Assembly (NCBI GenBank): GCA_002342585.1 | Contig: DDQG01000039.1 | Coordinates: 24,893-71,649 of the forward strand | Source: Prevotellaceae bacterium UBA2448 | Lineage (GTDB): Bacteria; Bacteroidota; Bacteroidia; Bacteroidales; Bacteroidaceae | DNA: 46,757 bases | Reading direction: 5' to 3' | In this document: in pieces, positions 40,298-46,757 of the stretch | Layout: each line of letters begins with the position of its first letter | How positions within the stretch are numbered: the stretch's first letter is position 1 | Translations under genes and position numbers: made by a program | The notes under the pieces: model-generated | Told to the model about the DNA's origin: nothing | Seen by the model: only the letters and a program-made list of their open reading frames with translations | Database searches by the model: none

Positions 40298-41431
40298 ATG
40301 AGCAAAATAGCGCTTATCACTGGTGTGACCGGACAGGACGGCTCATACCTATCTGAGTTCCTTCTAGAGAAGGGTTACGAAGTACACGGCATCATCCGCC
40401 GCAGTTCAGTTGACTTCCGTGAGCGCATAGCCCACCTCGAGGGCAAGCCTCATTTCCATCTCCACTACGGAGATATGGGCGATTCCATGGGACTTGTTCA
40501 GGTCGTTGGTAAAGTACGTCCTGATGAGATATACAACCTCGCAGCACAGAGCCACGTACAGGTAAGCTTCGATTCCCCTGAGTTCACTGCTGATGTTGAT
40601 GCAGTAGGTGTACTGCGTATCCTCGAAGCAGTGCGTGCCTGCGGACTCGAAAAGACCTGCCGCATCTATCAGGCATCTACCTCAGAACTCTACGGTAAGG
40701 TTGAAGAAGTGCCTCAGAACGAAAATACTCCTTTCCATCCCTACAGCCCTTATGCAGTAGCAAAGCAATATGGCTTCTGGATTGTCAAGGAATACCGCGA
40801 GGCATATAATATGTACTGCTGCTCAGGTATTCTCTTCAACCATGAGTCAGAGCGCCGTGGCGAAACTTTCGTAACGCGTAAGATAACCCTCGCTGCAGCA
40901 CGTATCAGCCAGGGTCTGCAAGACTGCCTCTACCTGGGCAATATGGACAGCCTCCGCGACTGGGGTTATGCCAAGGACTATGTAGAATGCATGTGGCTCA
41001 TCCTCCAGCAGGACAAACCTGAAGACTTCGTCATCGCCACAGGTGTTCAGCACTCTGTTCGCGAGTTCACCCATCTCGCCTTCCGTCACGCCGGCATAGA
41101 GCTCGAATTCAAAGGAAAAGGTCTTGACGAAGTTGGCGTAGTCAAGAGCATAAACACCTCTCACCTGTCACCTGTCAACTCTCAACTGAAACCCGGCGAC
41201 ATAGTCGTAAGGGTTTCTCCGGACTTCTATAGACCAACGGATGTGGTGAATCTTTGGGGTGATCCTACTAAAGCTAAAGCAACCCTTGGATGGAATCCTA
41301 ACAAGACGAGTTTCGAGGAGTTGGTGAAGATTATGGTTGAAAGCGATATTGCAAAGGTTGCAGCAGAAGGAGCAGCTGCAAAGGTTAGAACTAACCTCGC
41401 AGAATACCTTGAAAAGGGAATAGTGAAGTAG
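40298..41431 (+). CDS. gmd: GDP-mannose 4,6-dehydratase
   Basis: 377-aa SDR-family enzyme converting GDP-D-mannose to GDP-4-keto-6-deoxy-D-mannose with bound NADP, the first step toward GDP-L-fucose. The Rossmann glycine motif GVTGQDG is at 9-15. Catalytic residues Thr128 and Glu130 lie in ASTSELYG, and Tyr152/Lys156 in YAVAK. 'LYLGNMDSLRDWGYAKDYVE' and 'GDPTKAKATLGW' are family signatures. Residues 287-297 (TSHLSPVNSQL) are encoded by a 7-bp repeat array and replace what is normally a short loop before the conserved 'P.YFRP' block, here 'PDFYRP'. First gene of the GDP-fucose set; fcl follows after the isomerase gene. Confidence 0.95.
   Translation: MSKIALITGVTGQDGSYLSEFLLEKGYEVHGIIRRSSVDFRERIAHLEGKPHFHLHYGDMGDSMGLVQVVGKVRPDEIYNLAAQSHVQVSFDSPEFTADVDAVGVLRILEAVRACGLEKTCRIYQASTSELYGKVEEVPQNENTPFHPYSPYAVAKQYGFWIVKEYREAYNMYCCSGILFNHESERRGETFVTRKITLAAARISQGLQDCLYLGNMDSLRDWGYAKDYVECMWLILQQDKPEDFVIATGVQHSVREFTHLAFRHAGIELEFKGKGLDEVGVVKSINTSHLSPVNSQLKPGDIVVRVSPDFYRPTDVVNLWGDPTKAKATLGWNPNKTSFEELVKIMVESDIAKVAAEGAAAKVRTNLAEYLEKGIVK
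41156..41188 (+). repeat. In-frame heptad array inside gmd
   Basis: ACCTCTC, ACCTGTC, ACCTGTC, AACTCTC, AACTG in exact 7-bp phase. It is of the same class as the intergenic arrays, in the orientation whose stop triplets (TGA) fall on the antisense strand, so the frame stays open. Confidence 0.85.
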
Positions 41432-41432
41432 T

Positions 41433-41557
41433 TAACAGATAACAGATAATAGATAATAGTGGGCGCGATAGCGACCGAGAAAAACAACTATAATCTATTA
41501 TCTATAAACTATAAACTGAGATTATCTCTTATCTGTTATCTATTATCTATAAACTAG
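41433..41557. repeat. Heptad arrays flanking a small hairpin, gmd-manA gap
   Basis: Four units (TAACAGA, TAACAGA, TAATAGA, TAATAGT; 41433-41460), then a GC-rich core (GGGCGC, GATA, GCGACC at 41461-41476) able to form a short stem, then ten units of CTATAAA and TATCTAT type (41488-41557). The two flanks are roughly inverted, so a larger stem is possible. The array fills the gap between gmd and the next gene. Confidence 0.85.
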
Positions 41558-41563
41558 TAAATA

Positions 41564-42886
41564 ATGATACGTCATCTTGCAGACATAGCTCCCATCACCA
41601 CGTCTCATGGAGTAGGGCAAAAACGTGTTCTTTTATCCAGCAATGAGTCCGGTTGCTCGCTCACACAGATAGCAGTAACTGAACTCAAAGCAGATGAAAC
41701 CGCTGTTGCTCACGTGCATCCTGATATGCAGGAGGGATTTTATGTCCTTGATGGAGACTTGGAGGTTGACCTTGACGGCAAAAAGACCGTTTGTGGTAAG
41801 GATACCTTTGTTTATGTAGAGAAATGCACCAGCCACGAGATGCACGCACTTACGGATAGCCGTATAATGACTATCGGGTGCGTTATTGAGGCTAGTCGCA
41901 ATAAACTCTATCCTATGCTCTTCAAGCAGAACCGCAAGACATTGGTATGGGGAACAGAAGACTGGACAGTGTCTGGTGTACCTAATTCTGAGTCTGAAGT
42001 GGAGAACGGCACATGGGCGCGTTATAACCTTACAGAGGTCATCTCACGCATACCGGAAGAAATCCTCGGACGGCAGACGGCACTTAAGTATAATAACCAA
42101 CTGCCGCTTCTCGCAAAAGTCATTGATGCCCATCAGGACCTATCCATACAGGTACATCCTAATGATGAGATGGCCAAGCGTGAGCATAACAAGTATGGCA
42201 AATCTGAAATGTGGTATATCCTTGATGCTGAACCTGGAGCATACCTCTATGCAGGGTTTAAAGAACAGATTACGCCGGAGCAGTATAAAGAGCGAGTTGC
42301 TAATGGCACCATAACAGATGTCCTCGCAAAGCATGAGGTACACAAAGGAGATGTGTTCTATCTCCCTTCTGGTCGTGTTCACGCCATCTGCGGAGGTATT
42401 AAACTTGCAGAGATACAGCAGTCATCTGATGTCACTTATCGCATCTTTGACTATAACCGTCCTGGACTTGATGGCAAACCACGTGAGTTGCATACGGAAC
42501 TGGCTGCAAAAGCCATCGACTATACTGTCTATCCAGAATATAAGACTCCGCATGAAGAGAATGTAGGTGAAGCCAACGAACTACTGAATACCCCATTCTT
42601 CAGCATCAAGATAGTAGAGACAAATGAGCCTTTTCATAGGAACATGATAAAATACGACTCTTTCATTATCATTATGAATATAGGAGATCCGGTCACCATC
42701 CGTGTCCGTGCCACAGGCGACGAAGTTCTCGTGCCTGCTGAGTCGTCTTGCCTCATACCAGCAGCCATTGCTGATTATGAACTCATTCCCGTCCATAGTA
42801 CTGCAAAGGTTATGGAGGCATTCATAAACAACAAAAAGTCTATTGGAAAAACAGTGAAAGATTTCTTCCATGTGTTTTCTATATAG
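41564..42886 (+). CDS. manA: Cupin-fused type I mannose-6-phosphate isomerase
   Basis: 440-aa protein. Residues about 20-110 are a complete cupin domain with motif HVHPDMQEGFYVLDG (His50, His52, Glu57) and a second-motif His at 91 or 94. Residues about 115-440 are a class I phosphomannose isomerase: zinc ligands Gln196 and His198 (IQVHPND), Glu215 (GKSEMWYIL) and His273 (SGRVHAICGG). It interconverts fructose-6-P and mannose-6-P, feeding GDP-mannose to gmd. ManA of this size class is about 315-320 aa; the extra cupin is an N-terminal addition whose ligand I cannot name. It lies between gmd and fcl, which supports a role in GDP-fucose supply; mannose-1-P guanylyltransferase is not in the window. 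Confidence 0.88.
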   Translation: MIRHLADIAPITTSHGVGQKRVLLSSNESGCSLTQIAVTELKADETAVAHVHPDMQEGFYVLDGDLEVDLDGKKTVCGKDTFVYVEKCTSHEMHALTDSRIMTIGCVIEASRNKLYPMLFKQNRKTLVWGTEDWTVSGVPNSESEVENGTWARYNLTEVISRIPEEILGRQTALKYNNQLPLLAKVIDAHQDLSIQVHPNDEMAKREHNKYGKSEMWYILDAEPGAYLYAGFKEQITPEQYKERVANGTITDVLAKHEVHKGDVFYLPSGRVHAICGGIKLAEIQQSSDVTYRIFDYNRPGLDGKPRELHTELAAKAIDYTVYPEYKTPHEENVGEANELLNTPFFSIKIVETNEPFHRNMIKYDSFIIIMNIGDPVTIRVRATGDEVLVPAESSCLIPAAIADYELIPVHSTAKVMEAFINNKKSIGKTVKDFFHVFSI

Positions 42887-42897
42887 TAATTTAAAAA

Positions 42898-43044
42898 GTT
42901 GATAGTGGATAGTCTTTAAGTCTTTACACTCGCCACTGACTATAAACTTTAAACATTAAACCATACACTTCAAACTCTAAACATTACACTACTGAGCGTA
43001 GCTCACAACTGACTCTAAACTCTAAACACTCAACTTTAAACTAA
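42898..43044. repeat. Long heptad array (about 21 units), manA-fcl gap
   Basis: From GTTGATA to AAACTAA the sequence can be cut into consecutive 7-mers, with clear units CTATAAA, CTTTAAA, CATTAAA, CTTCAAA, CTCTAAA and later AAACTCT, AAACACT. A small hairpin TGAGC, GTA, GCTCA (42993-43005) sits in the middle. Phase is kept across about 147 bp although unit sequence drifts. No gene or promoter is seen in this gap. Confidence 0.8.
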
Positions 43045-43052
43045 TTGAATTT

Positions 43053-44258
43053 ATGTTAGACAAAAATTCGAAGATATATGTTGCAGGCCACAACGGACTG
43101 GTGGGTTCTGCTATTTGGAATAACCTGAAGAGTAGAGGTTATAACAACCTTATAGGTCGTTCTCATAAAGAACTAGACTTAACAGACCAAGTGGCTGTCA
43201 AGCAGTTCTTTGATGAGGAGAAACCGGATGCTGTGGTGCTGGCTGCTGCCTTTGTGGGTGGCATTATGGCGAATATGCTATATAGAGCCGACTTCATCAT
43301 GATGAACATGAAGATCCAGTGCAACGTCATTAGTGAGGCCTACGCCCATGGTGTAAAGAAACTCCTCTTCCTGGGAAGTACCTGTATCTATCCCAAGAAC
43401 GCACCTCAGCCTATGAAAGAGGACTGCCTACTCACCAGCCCGCTGGAATACACCAACGAGGAGTATGCCATTGCAAAGATAGCCGGCCTGAAGATGTGCG
43501 AGAGCTACAATCTGCAGTACGGCACCAACTACATTGCCGTGATGCCCACCAACCTCTATGGTCCCAACGACAATTTCCATTTGGAGAACAGCCATGTGAT
43601 GCCTGCTATGATGCGCAAGATTTACTTGGCTAAGTTGCTCCACGAGGGTGACTGGCAGAAGATTCGTCGCGACCTGACTATCCGTCCCGTGGGTGCGAAT
43701 ATCAAGGAAAATGGTGAGCAGGTGCGCTATGTGATAGATGGCAATAGTGATGAAGCACTCATCCGCAAGATACTGGCTTGGTACGGCATCGAAGACAATA
43801 AGGTGACCCTCTGGGGAACGGGTAAGCCGCTGAGGGAGTTCCTGTGGAGCGAGGATATGGCAGATGCCAGCGTGCATGTGTTGCTGAATGTGGACTTTAG
43901 TGACATCATTGGCATAGAGAAATACTCCAGCGTGCATTATGGTGTGGCTGCTGACGGAGTGGTTGACAGGAATCATTCGACCGGGCGAGGGGGATATATT
44001 CCCAGTCTGGGCGAGATCCGCAACTGTCACATCAACGTGGGCACCGGTAAGGAACTCACCATCCGTGAGCTATCAGAACTGGTGGTGAAGGCCGTGGGCT
44101 TTGAAGGTGTGGTTGAGTTTGACGCCAGCAAGCCAGATGGCACTATGCGTAAGCTCATTGACGTGAGCAAGCTGCACTCTCTGGGTTGGACGCACAAGGT
44201 AGAGATAGAGGATGGCGTCCAGAAACTGTTTGAATGGTATAAGGAAAGTTTGAGTTAA
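43053..44258 (+). CDS. fcl: GDP-L-fucose synthase
   Basis: 401-aa SDR-family epimerase/reductase that makes GDP-L-fucose from the gmd product using NADPH. N-terminal AGHNGLVG nucleotide-binding motif; catalytic Ser109 in LGSTCIYP and Tyr138/Lys142 in YAIAK; 'NLYGPNDNFHLENSHVMPA' and 'GTGKPLREFLWSEDMADA' are family signatures. The enterobacterial enzyme is about 320 aa; the extra length comes from two insertions, about 207-255 (between the Arg-rich 'RRDLTIRP' and 'TLWGTG') and about 288-325. Bacteroides enzymes also carry the first insertion. The product decorates surface glycans or glycoproteins. Confidence 0.94.
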   Translation: MLDKNSKIYVAGHNGLVGSAIWNNLKSRGYNNLIGRSHKELDLTDQVAVKQFFDEEKPDAVVLAAAFVGGIMANMLYRADFIMMNMKIQCNVISEAYAHGVKKLLFLGSTCIYPKNAPQPMKEDCLLTSPLEYTNEEYAIAKIAGLKMCESYNLQYGTNYIAVMPTNLYGPNDNFHLENSHVMPAMMRKIYLAKLLHEGDWQKIRRDLTIRPVGANIKENGEQVRYVIDGNSDEALIRKILAWYGIEDNKVTLWGTGKPLREFLWSEDMADASVHVLLNVDFSDIIGIEKYSSVHYGVAADGVVDRNHSTGRGGYIPSLGEIRNCHINVGTGKELTIRELSELVVKAVGFEGVVEFDASKPDGTMRKLIDVSKLHSLGWTHKVEIEDGVQKLFEWYKESLS

Positions 44259-44264
44259 CGAAAA

Positions 44265-44382
44265 CGATAACCTTAACCTTGACGTTGACCTTAACTTTTA
44301 GTTAACGAAAGACGATAGACGAAAGACGAAGGACTTATGGTTCATGGTTCATGGTGAAGGGTTAATAGTTAAGAGTGAGGGC
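44265..44382. repeat. Heptad arrays of three sequence types, fcl-HAD gap
   Basis: ATAACCT/TAACCTT-like units, then GAAAGAC, GATAGAC, GAAAGAC, GAAGGAC, then TTCATGG, TTCATGG, TGAAGGG, TTAATAG, TTAAGAG. One unit is 6 nt long; otherwise the period is 7. Three unrelated unit sequences lie side by side. Confidence 0.8.
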
Positions 44383-44399
44383 GAAAGGAAAAAACAGGA

Positions 44400-46106
44400 A
44401 TGGAAGCGTTTTGTGATATAAATACTTGGATTGCATTAATTGCTCTGAATATGACGGTATTGGGGCTGTCATCCATGGCGGAGAAACGGAGTGTTGCCGG
44501 TGTGGAGTACATGAGGTATATGCTGGACAAATATAAGTTGTTTGGTGTAATCCGGATGTATTACCTTCTATTAGTTGTTGCTGTGGTGGATGTCCTTGCA
44601 TTTATTGCTATGTGGATTCCTCAGATGCCATTGGTATCGTACGTTGTCTTTGGCTTGTTGAGTTTTAGCACCTGTATAGTTATTTATTTTCTGTTCTGGT
44701 ATGTATTGAGGGTTCATAAAGACGTGAAGAACCAAATATATAAGGATGAATTACAGGGATTGTATATCAAGTCAAACAAGGAATGTAATTTTGATGGAGA
44801 CAGGTTGGTGAATATGAAAACGGGAGACCGAACGCCGAAGAAGTTGTCATCGAATCTATTGCATTACTTTGATAATTATACAGAAGAGACTATAGAGGCT
44901 TTTAAGGAGATGTTTGGTCCTGAGTCGGTAATTTATCAGAAGTATAGAGTTCCTGAAGGTGAATCATATGATTATTCTGTTTATCATAATGGAAAAGATG
45001 TCGGGTTAAAGCATATATCATGGGAGTTCTTTCAGATGATTCGTTATTCTGAAATTCAAGAACGGTGGATTTTGGAGGTGCTGAACCTGTATAATAGATC
45101 TTATTCTGATTCATTTTCAAGATTGCGCTTGTATAACATAGTGCGTATAATTGGACAGATAAATCTTGTTGGTTTTTCGGGAGGATTATATAAGTATAAG
45201 TTTCTTGATTATTTTCTGCCTTATGTTTATGACGCTTTAGACGAGAGTAAGGATGATGCACCAGAGGAAAGGATTGCTTTAGAGGAGTATGTATTTAAGA
45301 ATCTGGGGATATTCATGTCTGAAACTATGATGACGCATCCGACTTCTGCTTATTATAATTCTGTTAGGAAAGTACTGGAGCAGTTGCTTTTACCTCAGAA
45401 TTATAGAGGTGTGACAAGTCTGGATGCACGTATGCAGTTGTTGAAGAATCCGAAGTGTTCAGATTATAGCAGCTTGCTTAATTCTGTTCGTGAGAAAATA
45501 TACAAGACTCCTGTTGTTTTTGATTTTGGAAACGTATTGATAGGGTGGTCTATAGATAACCTGTTTTTAAAGTATTATCAGAATGATGATTGGTATGCAA
45601 CGATGAAAGCAAAGGTGTTTACACCGGAATGGATTTCTGAAGTTGATGCCAGCGAATCTATACATGAGGTTGTGTCAAAACGCAAAGAGTTATTTCCTGA
45701 GTATTCAGAATATTTAGACCGCTTTGAAAATCAATGGCTGGAAACATTGTCAGGTGAGATGCCTGGAATGCGAGAGTTAATTGAAGATATGAAGAAAAAA
45801 GGTTATCCTATTTATGGTTTGTCGAATTGGTGCAGGGATGTGTTTGAGGAAACTAGAAAGAAGTTTAAAATTCTTCAGTTGATAGACGATTATGTGGTGT
45901 CTGGAGGTCTGAAGGATGAGGAAGGCATACCATGTCCACCCAAGCCAGATATAAAGATATTCAAATTGTTCTTAAAACGTTTTAATCTCAAAGCCCAGGA
46001 TTGCCTGTTTATTGATGATTCGGAAAAGAATGTGATAGCAGCAAAAGGATTAGGCATGACTGCTTTGGTTTTCAAAGATGCAAAGCATTTAAGTAGAAGA
46101 TTTTGA
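44400..46106 (+). CDS. Membrane-anchored HAD-superfamily hydrolase (YihX-like domain)
   Basis: 568-aa protein. Three membrane segments lie near residues 9-26, 51-73 and 79-103, followed by a ~265-residue region with no family I recognise. Residues about 370-568 are a HAD phosphatase domain: motif I VVFDFGNVLIGW (Asp375, with Gly at the +2 position as in YihX rather than Asp), motif II GLSNW, motif III Lys515 in CPPKPD, and motif IV FIDDSEKN (Asp539, Asp540). YihX-type enzymes hydrolyse sugar phosphates such as alpha-glucose-1-P. The gene follows fcl, and codon use is AT-richer than in the fucose genes, which may indicate separate origin. A role in sugar-phosphate turnover for surface glycan is only a guess. 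Confidence 0.75.
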   Translation: MEAFCDINTWIALIALNMTVLGLSSMAEKRSVAGVEYMRYMLDKYKLFGVIRMYYLLLVVAVVDVLAFIAMWIPQMPLVSYVVFGLLSFSTCIVIYFLFWYVLRVHKDVKNQIYKDELQGLYIKSNKECNFDGDRLVNMKTGDRTPKKLSSNLLHYFDNYTEETIEAFKEMFGPESVIYQKYRVPEGESYDYSVYHNGKDVGLKHISWEFFQMIRYSEIQERWILEVLNLYNRSYSDSFSRLRLYNIVRIIGQINLVGFSGGLYKYKFLDYFLPYVYDALDESKDDAPEERIALEEYVFKNLGIFMSETMMTHPTSAYYNSVRKVLEQLLLPQNYRGVTSLDARMQLLKNPKCSDYSSLLNSVREKIYKTPVVFDFGNVLIGWSIDNLFLKYYQNDDWYATMKAKVFTPEWISEVDASESIHEVVSKRKELFPEYSEYLDRFENQWLETLSGEMPGMRELIEDMKKKGYPIYGLSNWCRDVFEETRKKFKILQLIDDYVVSGGLKDEEGIPCPPKPDIKIFKLFLKRFNLKAQDCLFIDDSEKNVIAAKGLGMTALVFKDAKHLSRRF

Positions 46107-46150
46107 CTTCTATTGTTAAAACTATGAGAACTAAATTGGGTTTAGAGAAG

Positions 46151-46184
46151 GTAACCGTGAACCTTGAACCATTAACCCTGAACC
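46151..46184. repeat. Heptad array upstream of the HA-domain gene
   Basis: GTAACC, GTGAACC, TTGAACC, ATTAACC, CTGAACC; the last four units are in exact 7-bp phase. Confidence 0.85.
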
Positions 46185-46193
46185 AGAAATAGT

Positions 46194-46424
46194 ATGGATC
46201 AAGAGACTCGTTGGCAGAACAGATATAATGAGGTGGTTGCATTCATTGAACGTGAGCACCGGAACCCAAGCAAGCATCGTTTAGAAGAGCACGATATGCT
46301 TAATTGGCTCAAGGCCAATAGAAAAAAGATGAATGCAGGTGAACTGAAGTCTGAAAGGGTGGAGAAGTTTAAGGAGTTGCTGGTCTTAATTGAAGAAAAC
46401 AAACATAAGAACCAATGGGTTTGA
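46194..46424 (+). CDS. Small helicase-associated (HA) domain protein
   Basis: 76-aa protein consisting of one HA-type three-helix domain: 'WQNRYNEVVAFIEREHRNPS', 'MLNWLKANRKKMNAGEL' and 'ERVEKFKELLVLIEE', with conserved Trp and the 'PSKH' turn. In large proteins HA repeats follow helicase cores and bind nucleic acid; stand-alone single-domain versions occur next to polysaccharide loci in Bacteroidales. Function unknown; possibly a small DNA- or RNA-binding protein. ATG at 46194 directly follows a heptad array, and another array follows the stop. Confidence 0.75.
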   Translation: MDQETRWQNRYNEVVAFIEREHRNPSKHRLEEHDMLNWLKANRKKMNAGELKSERVEKFKELLVLIEENKHKNQWV

Positions 46425-46427
46425 TCA

Positions 46428-46476
46428 GTGAAGAGTGAAGGGAGAAGAGTGAAGAGAGAAGGGTGAAAAATGAAAA
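46428..46476. repeat. Heptad array (7 units) after the HA-domain gene
   Basis: GTGAAGA, GTGAAGG, GAGAAGA, GTGAAGA, GAGAAGG, GTGAAAA, ATGAAAA, then the terminator. It begins three bases after the TGA stop. Confidence 0.9.
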
Positions 46477-46480
46477 TGAA

Positions 46481-46509
46481 GGCTGGTGCTTGCGCATCGG
46501 CCCTTTTTT
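46481..46509 (+). terminator. Rho-independent terminator of the HA-domain gene
   Basis: GGCTGGTGC, loop TTGC, GCATCGGCC (9 bp including G-T pairs), then C and six T. Confidence 0.88.
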
Positions 46510-46599
46510 ATGAAAAATCGAGGTTGGAATTAACTGCGTTGATTTTTGTCACGACTCGGCCATTACCAAGCAAGCTTTGATGGCACTCACTGCTCCAAA

Positions 46600-46639
46600 A
46601 ATTGAAAATCTTGGGAGTTTTTAATTGAAAATCTTGGGA
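46600..46639. repeat. 17-bp direct repeat, period 23
   Basis: AATTGAAAATCTTGGGA at 46600-46616 and again at 46623-46639, about 35 bp upstream of the -33 box of the last gene. Nothing else is evident between 46510 and 46673. Confidence 0.85.
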
Positions 46640-46673
46640 ATTTTGGTCGAATTGTGTAAATAATAGGATAAAG

Positions 46674-46706
46674 TTTGCTGCATGTTGAGAAGTTTTTGTA
46701 TTTTTG
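46674..46706 (+). promoter_or_regulatory. Promoter of the gene at the window edge
   Basis: TTTG (46674-46677), a 21-bp spacer and TATTTTTG (46699-46706) followed by C, 15 bp before the ATG. Confidence 0.75.
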
Positions 46707-46721
46707 CAGAAAATTCTAATT

Positions 46722-46757
46722 ATGGAGAGAATTAGGCGCAATGACTACATAGCTCAA
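46722..46757 (+). CDS. 5' end of a gene, cut by the window (possible AAA-type ATPase)
   Basis: Twelve codons, MERIRRNDYIAQ, placed correctly behind a consensus promoter. The sequence resembles the first residues of Bacteroidetes ATP-binding proteins of the DUF4143-type AAA family, but twelve residues cannot prove this. Confidence 0.4.
   Translation, partial: MERIRRNDYIAQ

Noticed and set aside
42898..43044. CRISPR or minisatellite gene remnant
   Set aside because: Units are 7 bp and degenerate without spacers; best described as a heptad array.

Overview
The window looks like chromosomal DNA of an anaerobic member of the Bacteroidales, most likely Prevotella or a close relative. The evidence is repeated Bacteroidetes-type promoters (TTTG, 19-21 bp, TAnnTTTG), FimA/Mfa-type lipoprotein fimbrillins, a type IX secretion (T9SS) C-terminal sorting domain, a UpxY-type antiterminator, and a reverse-order rubrerythrin next to a rubredoxin. 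No species call is possible from this alone. I see no integrase, transposase, phage gene, rRNA or CRISPR array.

Region 1 (about 0.2-29.9 kb) is one long co-directional gene set behind a single good promoter. It runs: a DUF3575/OmpA/TPR outer-membrane protein, a fimbrillin-like lipoprotein, a FimB/Mfa2-type anchor, three more fimbrillin-like lipoproteins, then two giant surface proteins (about 3914 and 2885 aa) built from Gly-rich [YF]GGG repeats. A strong terminator closes the set. It reads as a fimbria-like surface structure co-expressed with two enormous beta-solenoid adhesin-like proteins. The second giant gene carries three perfect 22-bp direct repeats between its start codon and its signal peptide. 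Since 22 is not a multiple of 3, a copy-number change would switch the protein off, so phase variation is plausible.

Region 2 (29.9-37.0 kb) is housekeeping: a short ComEC/Rec2 membrane protein (minus), rubrerythrin and a 52-aa rubredoxin (plus, oxidative stress), and a minus-strand operon of a CBM20-GH77 4-alpha-glucanotransferase, an M15-like DUF5715 protein and an RluA-family pseudouridine synthase.

Region 3 (37.0-38.8 kb) has two matched promoters, a possible 26-codon membrane-peptide ORF and nine tRNA genes (Val, Arg, Tyr, Gly, Thr, Leu, Asn, Lys, Ser). The Thr-Leu spacer is packed with repeats and hairpins.

Region 4 (39.0-46.8 kb) is a GDP-fucose / surface-polysaccharide precursor locus: a UpxY-like antiterminator (minus) divergent from gmd, a cupin-fused phosphomannose isomerase, GDP-L-fucose synthase, a membrane-anchored HAD phosphatase-like protein, a helicase-associated-domain small protein, and the first 12 codons of a further gene.

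A theme not covered by standard feature types runs through the window: at least fourteen degenerate tandem repeats with an exact 7-bp period, nearly all in intergenic gaps. They have different sequences at different loci, and several supply the stop codon of the preceding gene. One sits in frame inside gmd. Some flank small hairpin cores, including two hairpins around the upxY-like gene whose sequences differ by base changes that preserve pairing.
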